DNA from: Peptococcaceae bacterium UBA3933
GTDB lineage: Bacteria; Bacillota; Peptococcia; Peptococcales; BICA1-8
Direction of reading: 5' to 3'
Assembly (NCBI GenBank): GCA_002385805.1
Contig: DGEF01000035.1
Location: forward strand, 1 to 18,539
DNA: 18,539 nucleotides
The first letter of the stretch is position 1. Each line of letters starts with the position of its first letter. The notes under the pieces were generated by a model. It did not search any database, was not told where the DNA came from, and was given only the letters and a program-made list of their open reading frames with translations. Positions 14,393 through 18,539 of this stretch are shown one piece after another. The position numbers were made by a program, and so were the translations under genes.

Positions 14393-15340
14393 ATGATTGA
14401 AATAGAAAAGCCCAGAATTGAGAAAGTGGAAGTTAGTGACGATAATACCTATGGTAAATATGTGGTAGAACCCTTGGAACGGGGCTATGGGACAACTTTA
14501 GGCAATTCTCTGCGTCGCATTTTATTGTCTTCCCTACCTGGCGCTGCCGTTACTTCTGTAAAAATAGATGGTGTATTACATGAGTTTTCTACCATTCCCG
14601 GAGTAGTAGAAGACGTTACGGAAATTATTTTGAATATCAAATCTTTGGCTCTTAGGATGGATACTGATCAACCGCAAACACTGGTAATCGATGCTGAAGG
14701 TGAAGGAGAAGTAACCGCTGCAGATATTAAGGCAAGTGCTGAAGTAGAAATTTTAAATCCTGAATTGCATATTGCTACCCTGGATACCGGTGGCAGAATT
14801 CATATGGAACTTACCGCTGAACGGGGAAGAGGATATGTTTCTGCTGAAAAGAACAAAAAGGATGAAGACGCAATAGGGGTTATTCCTATAGACTCTATAT
14901 TTTCACCGGTTCATAAAGTGAACTTCGAAGTAGAGGACACCCGTGTAGGCCAGAGAACTGACTATGACCGTTTAATTTTAGAAGTTTGGACCAATGGCAG
15001 TATCACTCCTGATGAAGCCATTAGTCTTTCGGCCAAAATCTTAAGCGACCATTTAAACCTGTTTATTAGTCTTACTGATAACATGGATGAAGTTGAAATT
15101 ATGGTGGAAAAAGAAGAAGAAGAAAAGGATAAGATTTTGGACATGACAATTGAAGAACTGGACTTATCAGTTCGTTCTTATAATTGTTTGAAACGTGCCG
15201 GCATCAATACTGTTTATGAATTAACCCAAAAAACTGAAGAAGATATGATGAAAGTAAGGAACTTAGGGAAGAAATCCCTAGAAGAAGTTGTGACGAAGTT
15301 GCAAGCCCTCGGTTTAAGTTTAAAGTCACCTGAAGAATAA
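14393..15340 (+). CDS. rpoA: DNA-directed RNA polymerase subunit alpha
   Basis: Alpha dimerises to nucleate RNA polymerase assembly and binds UP elements and activators. The 315-residue product has the N-terminal dimer domain (about 1-228) with EPLERGYGTTLGNSLRRILL and the later DYDRLILEVWTNGSITPDEA. An acidic linker (EKEEEEKDK) leads to the C-terminal domain (about 246-315) with ELDLSVRSYNCLKRAGI and VRNLGKKSLEEV, including the DNA-contact Arg. AGGAGGG at 14380-14386 lies before ATG 14393. Confidence 0.99.
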   Translation: MIEIEKPRIEKVEVSDDNTYGKYVVEPLERGYGTTLGNSLRRILLSSLPGAAVTSVKIDGVLHEFSTIPGVVEDVTEIILNIKSLALRMDTDQPQTLVIDAEGEGEVTAADIKASAEVEILNPELHIATLDTGGRIHMELTAERGRGYVSAEKNKKDEDAIGVIPIDSIFSPVHKVNFEVEDTRVGQRTDYDRLILEVWTNGSITPDEAISLSAKILSDHLNLFISLTDNMDEVEIMVEKEEEEKDKILDMTIEELDLSVRSYNCLKRAGINTVYELTQKTEEDMMKVRNLGKKSLEEVVTKLQALGLSLKSPEE

Positions 15341-15374
15341 GCTGCTGATTTTGGTAAGCAAAGGAGGTTAGGAT

Positions 15375-15716
15375 ATGGGCTATCGGAAACTCGGCCGTAA
15401 TACCGCACAACGGAGAGCAATGTTACGGAATCTGACTACTTCTTTATTGAAATACGGTAGAGTAGAAACCACTGAGCCAAAGGCTAAAGACCTGAGACGA
15501 ATAGCTGAAAAGATGATAACTTTAGGCAAACGTGGTGATTTACATGCCCGTAGACAGGCATTAGCCTATCTAATGGATGAAACGGTTGTTAAAGAGTTAT
15601 TTGACACAATTGCACCTAAATACGCAGAGCGACAAGGTGGGTATACACGTGTCCTCAAACTGGGAACCCGTCGTGGGGATTCTTCACCCATGGCTATTGT
15701 GGAATTGCTGGAATAG
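15375..15716 (+). CDS. rplQ: 50S ribosomal protein L17
   Basis: L17 lies near the tunnel exit on the solvent face. The 113-residue product begins MGYRKLGRNTAQRRAMLRNL and has LLKYGRVETTEPKAKDLRR and the C-terminal GGYTRVLKLGTRRGDSSPM ending ELLE, all standard. AAAGGAGG precedes ATG 15375. It closes the alpha operon and is followed by a 271-bp spacer. Confidence 0.98.
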   Translation: MGYRKLGRNTAQRRAMLRNLTTSLLKYGRVETTEPKAKDLRRIAEKMITLGKRGDLHARRQALAYLMDETVVKELFDTIAPKYAERQGGYTRVLKLGTRRGDSSPMAIVELLE

Positions 15717-15730
15717 AGTAGGATTGGAGG

Positions 15731-15760
15731 TCAGGATTGTATTCCTGGCTTCTGTTGTTT
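15731..15760 (+). terminator. Weak candidate terminator after rplQ
   Basis: CAGGA (15732-15736) pairs with TCCTG (15743-15747), flanked by a possible T-G pair, with a 6-nt loop. The following CTTCTGTTGTTT is T-rich but interrupted. The stem is short, so termination would be leaky at best and read-through into the ecf genes is possible. Confidence 0.4.
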
Positions 15761-15789
15761 CTGAACCATGGATTAAATTAGTCTATTAG

Positions 15790-15805
15790 TGGGCGAGTGG
15801 GCGAG
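15790..15805 (+). repeat. Tandem 8-bp duplication TGGGCGAG x2
   Basis: TGGGCGAG is repeated exactly at 15790-15797 and 15798-15805. The second copy runs into the terminator-like relic GGGCGAGAC ... ATCTC at 15799-15819, which matches the tuf terminator arm at 70-78 and 86-90 with the same 7-nt gap. Confidence 0.6.
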
Positions 15806-15826
15806 ACGTTAGATATCTCTTTAAAC

Positions 15827-15848
15827 CACGGATGGACACAGATGAACA
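15827..15848 (+). repeat. Degenerate decamer repeat, CACRGATGRA
   Basis: Two adjacent 10-bp units, CACGGATGGA (15827-15836) and CACAGATGAA (15837-15846), are followed by CA of a third. I recall similar CACRGATGRA strings as intergenic low-complexity repeats in unrelated bacteria. No function is evident here. Confidence 0.55.
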
Positions 15849-15855
15849 TTAATAA

Positions 15856-15871
15856 TTCGCCTGACGGCGAA
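15856..15871 (+). repeat. Short perfect inverted repeat TTCGCC/GGCGAA
   Basis: TTCGCC (15856-15861) and GGCGAA (15866-15871) form a perfect 6-bp stem with a TGAC loop. It is not followed by a T-run, so it is not an obvious terminator. Confidence 0.65.
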
Positions 15872-15890
15872 GGTTAAGGTTTAGGTTAAG
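15872..15890 (+). repeat. Hexamer tandem repeat GGTTWA x3
   Basis: GGTTAA, GGTTTA and GGTTAA run end to end at 15872-15889 with one more G. The array directly follows the 15856-15871 inverted repeat. Confidence 0.6.
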
Positions 15891-15900
15891 TACGGGAATT

Positions 15901-15919
15901 TTACGACCGAAGGTCGTAA
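15901..15919 (+). repeat. Perfect 8-bp inverted repeat with GAA loop
   Basis: TTACGACC (15901-15908) and GGTCGTAA (15912-15919) pair perfectly around a three-base GAA loop. There is no T-run after it; the AGCCACT array begins five bases later. It could be a small palindromic repeat element or an RNA hairpin. Confidence 0.65.
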
Positions 15920-15923
15920 TGCT

Positions 15924-15951
15924 AGCCACTAGCCACTAAAAACTAGCCCCT
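15924..15951 (+). repeat. Four 7-bp units, consensus AGCCACT
   Basis: AGCCACT (15924-15930), AGCCACT (15931-15937), AAAAACT (15938-15944, degenerate but in phase) and AGCCCCT (15945-15951) are contiguous. The unit belongs to the same AGYCACY family as the array at 2234-2284, where AGCCACC also occurs. It lies 36 bp before the ecfA1 start. Confidence 0.75.
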
Positions 15952-15987
15952 AATTTTATTGCTTTAGAGTGGAAGATAGGTGAGAAA

Positions 15988-16812
15988 ATGATTGAGATTA
16001 GAAATTTAACCCATAAATACAGTGTAGGCAAAGAACAGGAAGTAGTAGCTGTTAATAACCTGAGTTTAAACATAACCGAGGGTGAATTTGTTGCTATTTT
16101 AGGTCATAACGGCTCTGGAAAATCCACCTTGGCTAAGCATCTTAATGCTTTATTACTGCCTACCTCAGGTAAAGTCCTGGTGAACGGGATGGACACTACT
16201 GATGCTTCTAAGCTTTGGGATATTCGCCAGCAGGTAGGCATGGTTTTCCAGAATCCGGATAACCAATTAATAGCTACTACTGTAGAAGAGGATGTGGCTT
16301 TTGGTCTGGAAAACCTAGGTATTCCTCCGCAATTAATAAGGGAAAGAATTGACGAGGCCTTAAACTTAGTGGGAATGTCAGAATTTAAAACCAAAGCCCC
16401 CCACCTTTTATCAGGAGGACAAAAACAAAGGGTAGCCATAGCAGGTATTATTGCTATGCGCCCCCGGTACCTGGTTTTAGATGAACCAACAGCCATGTTA
16501 GATCCATCGGGGAGAAGTGAGGTTGTTCGTACTATCCGTAAGCTTAATAAAGAAGAAGGATTAACCATTATTCATATTACTCATTTTATGGAAGAAGCCG
16601 TTTTTGCTGACCGGGTTGTGGTAATGGAGAAAGGGGAAATTGTTTTAGAAGGTACTCCACGTCAGGTATTTACTCAAGTAGAGACTTTGAAGAAATTGCG
16701 TTTGGACGTTCCCCCTGTTACCGAACTGGCAGGGTTACTACATCAAGAAATACCCTGGATTCCTCCGGATATAATGACTATCGAGGAAATGGTGGTGGCC
16801 CTATGCCCCTAA
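15988..16812 (+). CDS. ecfA1: ECF transporter ATP-binding protein EcfA1
   Basis: One of two ATPases that power the energy-coupling factor module shared by vitamin and metal S-components; often annotated cbiO. The 274-residue product has Walker A GHNGSGKST (39-47), Q-loop FQNPDNQ (87-93), the ABC signature LSGGQKQRVAIAG (141-153), Walker B YLVLDE (161-166), and the H-loop region IIHITHFMEEA. The ribosome-binding site AGGTGA is moderate. It starts after the repeat-rich spacer and overlaps ecfA2 by 10 nt. I see no convincing promoter of its own. Confidence 0.97.
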   Translation: MIEIRNLTHKYSVGKEQEVVAVNNLSLNITEGEFVAILGHNGSGKSTLAKHLNALLLPTSGKVLVNGMDTTDASKLWDIRQQVGMVFQNPDNQLIATTVEEDVAFGLENLGIPPQLIRERIDEALNLVGMSEFKTKAPHLLSGGQKQRVAIAGIIAMRPRYLVLDEPTAMLDPSGRSEVVRTIRKLNKEEGLTIIHITHFMEEAVFADRVVVMEKGEIVLEGTPRQVFTQVETLKKLRLDVPPVTELAGLLHQEIPWIPPDIMTIEEMVVALCP

Positions 16813-17672
16813 TAATAAAAAACTTATACCATACTTACCAGATAGGGACTCCTTATGAAACCCATGCTTTAAGAGATATTAATTTAGAAATACGGGAAGG
16901 GGAGTTTATAGGGTTAATCGGCCATACCGGTTCCGGAAAATCTACCCTTGTACAGCATTTAAACGGTTTATTGAAGCCTTCCAGCGGTGAAATTATTGTT
17001 GATGGGTTAAATATTAGTGAAAAAAGGGTAAAGCTTAAGGAAGTACGAAAAAAAGTCGGGTTAGTTTTTCAGTATCCGGAACACCAGTTGTTTGAAGAAA
17101 CAGTTCTTAAAGATGTTAGTTTCGGACCTGGTAATTTAGGATTATCACCGAAGGAGATAGAGAAAAGGGTTAAAAAGGCTTTGCAAATGGTGGGTTTGGA
17201 TTATAATGAGGTAAAAGATAAATCGCCTTTTTACCTTAGTGGAGGTCAGAAGAGAAGAGTAGCCATAGCAGGCGTATTGGCCATGGAACCAAAATATTTG
17301 ATTCTGGATGAACCTACAGCCGGCCTTGACCCTCGTGGACGAGATGAGATTTTAGAGCAGATTAACTATCTTCATAAGCAATTAAAGATTACCGTGATTT
17401 TAGTTTCCCACAGTATGGATGATGTAGCCCGGTTAGCAGATAGACTAATTGTTATGCACCGGGGACAAGTAGAATTAACGGGCACACCCAGGGAAGTATT
17501 TCAGCATGCAGATAGATTAAAACAAATAGGGCTGGGTATACCCACAGTGACTGCATTATTACAAGAATTAAAGGCTAGAGGCTTAGATGTGCGTACTGAC
17601 TTAATAACAGTGGAAGAAGCTAAGAATGAAATTGTACGGGCTTTAAAAGGGGGGAGGGGGAAACATGCTTAA
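16803..17672 (+). CDS. ecfA2: ECF transporter ATP-binding protein EcfA2
   Basis: Second ATPase of the ECF module, expected to form a heterodimer with EcfA1. The 289-residue product has Walker A GHTGSGKST (40-48), Q-loop FQYPEHQLFEET, signature YLSGGQKRRVAIAG (144-157), Walker B YLILDE (165-170) and the H-loop region ILVSHSMDDVA. FQYPEHQLF and the longer C-terminal extension are typical of EcfA2 rather than EcfA1. It overlaps ecfA1 by 10 nt and ecfT by 8 nt, so all three are probably coupled. Confidence 0.97.
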   Translation: MPLIIKNLYHTYQIGTPYETHALRDINLEIREGEFIGLIGHTGSGKSTLVQHLNGLLKPSSGEIIVDGLNISEKRVKLKEVRKKVGLVFQYPEHQLFEETVLKDVSFGPGNLGLSPKEIEKRVKKALQMVGLDYNEVKDKSPFYLSGGQKRRVAIAGVLAMEPKYLILDEPTAGLDPRGRDEILEQINYLHKQLKITVILVSHSMDDVARLADRLIVMHRGQVELTGTPREVFQHADRLKQIGLGIPTVTALLQELKARGLDVRTDLITVEEAKNEIVRALKGGRGKHA

Positions 17673-18465
17673 AGATATTACTATAGGGCAATATATTCCC
17701 GGTAATTCCCCTATTCACCGTTTAGACCCCAGAACAAAAATAATTGCGGTTATTATCTATATGACTGCTTTATTTGTAATTAATAATCAAGTTGGATATT
17801 ATACGATTCTTTTATTTTCCTTAGCAATTATACTTTTATCTAAAGTACCTATTCACTATTTTTTTAAGGGATTGAAACCTTTAATTATTATTATCATTTT
17901 AACGGTAGGTCTTCACATTTTTATGACACCGGGAACTGTTGTAGGTACTTTAGGTCCTTTGACTATAACCAAAGAAGGAATTAGGCAAGGGGTATTTATG
18001 GGAACACGCCTAATTCTTCTGATTACGGTGACCTCTGTTTTGACTTTAACCACTACTCCTATTGCTCTCACTGATGGCATTGAAAAGTTATTGAATCCTT
18101 TTAAAAGGATAGGGGTCCCGGCTCATGAATTGGCCATGATGATGACAATTGCTTTAAGGTTTATTCCCACCCTGATTGAAGAGACAGATAAAATTATGAA
18201 AGCCCAAATGGCTCGTGGGGCTGATTTTGAAAGCGGTAACCTTTTGCAAAGGGCCAAAGCTTTAATCCCGTTACTGGTTCCTTTATTTTTGAGTGCCTTT
18301 CGGCGAGCAGATGATTTAGCTATGGCCATGGAGGCTAGGTGTTACCGGGGCGGAGAAAACAGAACCCGCTTAAAAGAACTTAAGTATTCTTCCTTAGATG
18401 CTGTGGCTATAGTGGTAATTTCGCTTCTTTTAGCCTTTGCGATATATAGTAGAATAGCTTTATAG
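17665..18465 (+). CDS. ecfT: ECF transporter transmembrane protein EcfT
   Basis: EcfT is the membrane scaffold linking the EcfA1-EcfA2 ATPases to substrate-binding S-components. The 266-residue product has the family opening GQYIPGNSPIHRLDPRTKI and several hydrophobic segments (about 26-60, 70-90, 108-132 and 245-262). It has the two Ala-Arg coupling motifs, ARG at 183-185 (MARGAD) and ARC at 224-226 (EARCYRGG), which contact the ATPases. No S-component gene is in the window, so the substrate cannot be named. In related genomes truA usually follows. Confidence 0.97.
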   Translation: MLKDITIGQYIPGNSPIHRLDPRTKIIAVIIYMTALFVINNQVGYYTILLFSLAIILLSKVPIHYFFKGLKPLIIIIILTVGLHIFMTPGTVVGTLGPLTITKEGIRQGVFMGTRLILLITVTSVLTLTTTPIALTDGIEKLLNPFKRIGVPAHELAMMMTIALRFIPTLIEETDKIMKAQMARGADFESGNLLQRAKALIPLLVPLFLSAFRRADDLAMAMEARCYRGGENRTRLKELKYSSLDAVAIVVISLLLAFAIYSRIAL

Positions 18466-18520
18466 CTTGCGGGTCAAACTTTTGGGTCGGCATTATGGCT
18501 TTTGGGTTAAACTGCAAGAC
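18466..18520. other. Non-coding tail before the adapter
   Basis: The 55 bp after ecfT hold a direct repeat CTTTTGGGT (18479-18487 and 18499-18507, 20 bp apart) and a CTTGC / GCAAG pair (18466-18470 and 18514-18518). There is no clear terminator and no start of truA before the sequence becomes adapter. Confidence 0.5.
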
Positions 18521-18539
18521 CTGTCTCTTATACACATCT
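18521..18539. other. Nextera/Tn5 mosaic-end adapter (sequencing artefact)
   Basis: The final 19 bases, CTGTCTCTTATACACATCT, are exactly the Tn5 mosaic end used in Nextera libraries (reverse complement of AGATGTGTATAAGAGACAG). They end at the last base of the window. This is untrimmed adapter at a contig end, not genomic DNA. Confidence 0.95.

Noticed and set aside
15577..15789. A 70-codon + strand frame overlapping the end of rplQ
   Set aside because: It is another frame of rplQ running into the repeat-rich spacer. It has no suitable ribosome-binding site and no recognisable protein features.
15901..15919. The 8-bp inverted repeat as the alpha-operon terminator
   Set aside because: It is a perfect hairpin but no T-run follows, so intrinsic termination there is unlikely.
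16104..16568. A 154-codon minus-strand frame inside ecfA1
   Set aside because: It is antisense to the conserved ABC ATPase core. Long shadow frames are common opposite such genes.
18521..18539. The Tn5 mosaic end as a real transposon terminus
   Set aside because: It is the engineered mosaic-end sequence, sits at the very end of the contig, and has no transposase or target duplication beside it.
1..18539. A novel defence, mobile or biosynthetic system
   Set aside because: Every sizeable + strand frame is a known housekeeping or ECF transporter gene in canonical order. No integrase, toxin-antitoxin, nuclease or unusual gene was found.

Overview
The window is almost entirely one conserved chromosomal block, the S10-spc-alpha ribosomal protein supercluster of a low-GC Gram-positive bacterium, followed by the genes of an energy-coupling factor (ECF) vitamin transporter module. 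All genes lie on the + strand. The gene order (tuf, S10 operon, spc operon, secY-adk-map, a KOW-protein gene, infA-rpmJ, rpsM-rpsK-rpsD-rpoA-rplQ, ecfA1-ecfA2-ecfT) is that of Firmicutes. The placement of rpsD between rpsK and rpoA, rather than elsewhere as in Bacillus, points to Clostridia. Protein sequences and the junk-like intergenic repeats are compatible with a Peptococcaceae-like lineage, but that finer placement is an inference.

Region 1 (1-292): the last 12 codons of tuf, a strong intrinsic terminator, an AT-rich stretch, a near-perfect extended -10 promoter and a structured leader of about 120 nt before rpsJ. Region 2 (293-5415): the S10 operon (rpsJ rplC rplD rplW rplB rpsS rplV rpsC rplP rpmC rpsQ). 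Region 3 (5453-12212): the spc operon (rplN rplX rplE rpsN rpsH rplF rplR rpsE rpmD rplO) running into secY, adk and map. Region 4 (12222-15716): the KOW-domain gene, infA, rpmJ, rpsM, rpsK, rpsD, rpoA and rplQ. Two genes, rpsN (59 aa) and rpmJ (37 aa), were found by reading the sequence directly because they are very short. Region 5 (15717-15987): a spacer rich in repeats and hairpins. Region 6 (15988-18465): overlapping ecfA1-ecfA2-ecfT genes. The last 19 bases are an exact Nextera/Tn5 mosaic-end adapter, so the right-hand boundary is a contig end contaminated by library adapter.

Together the genes make the ribosome (20 large- and small-subunit proteins of the S10/spc blocks plus L36, S13, S11, S4 and L17), initiation factor 1, the RNA polymerase alpha subunit, the SecY translocation pore, methionine aminopeptidase for nascent-chain processing and adenylate kinase. 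The ECF module supplies vitamin or metal uptake.

I found no new biological system. Coding content is ordinary and intact. The most distinctive signals are non-coding: three arrays of 7-bp tandem units in different intergenic gaps, two of them sharing the consensus AGYCACY although about 13.6 kb apart; an eroded relative of the tuf terminator in the rplQ-ecfA1 gap; a structured S10 leader; a hairpin between rpsD and rpoA; and the adapter at the end.
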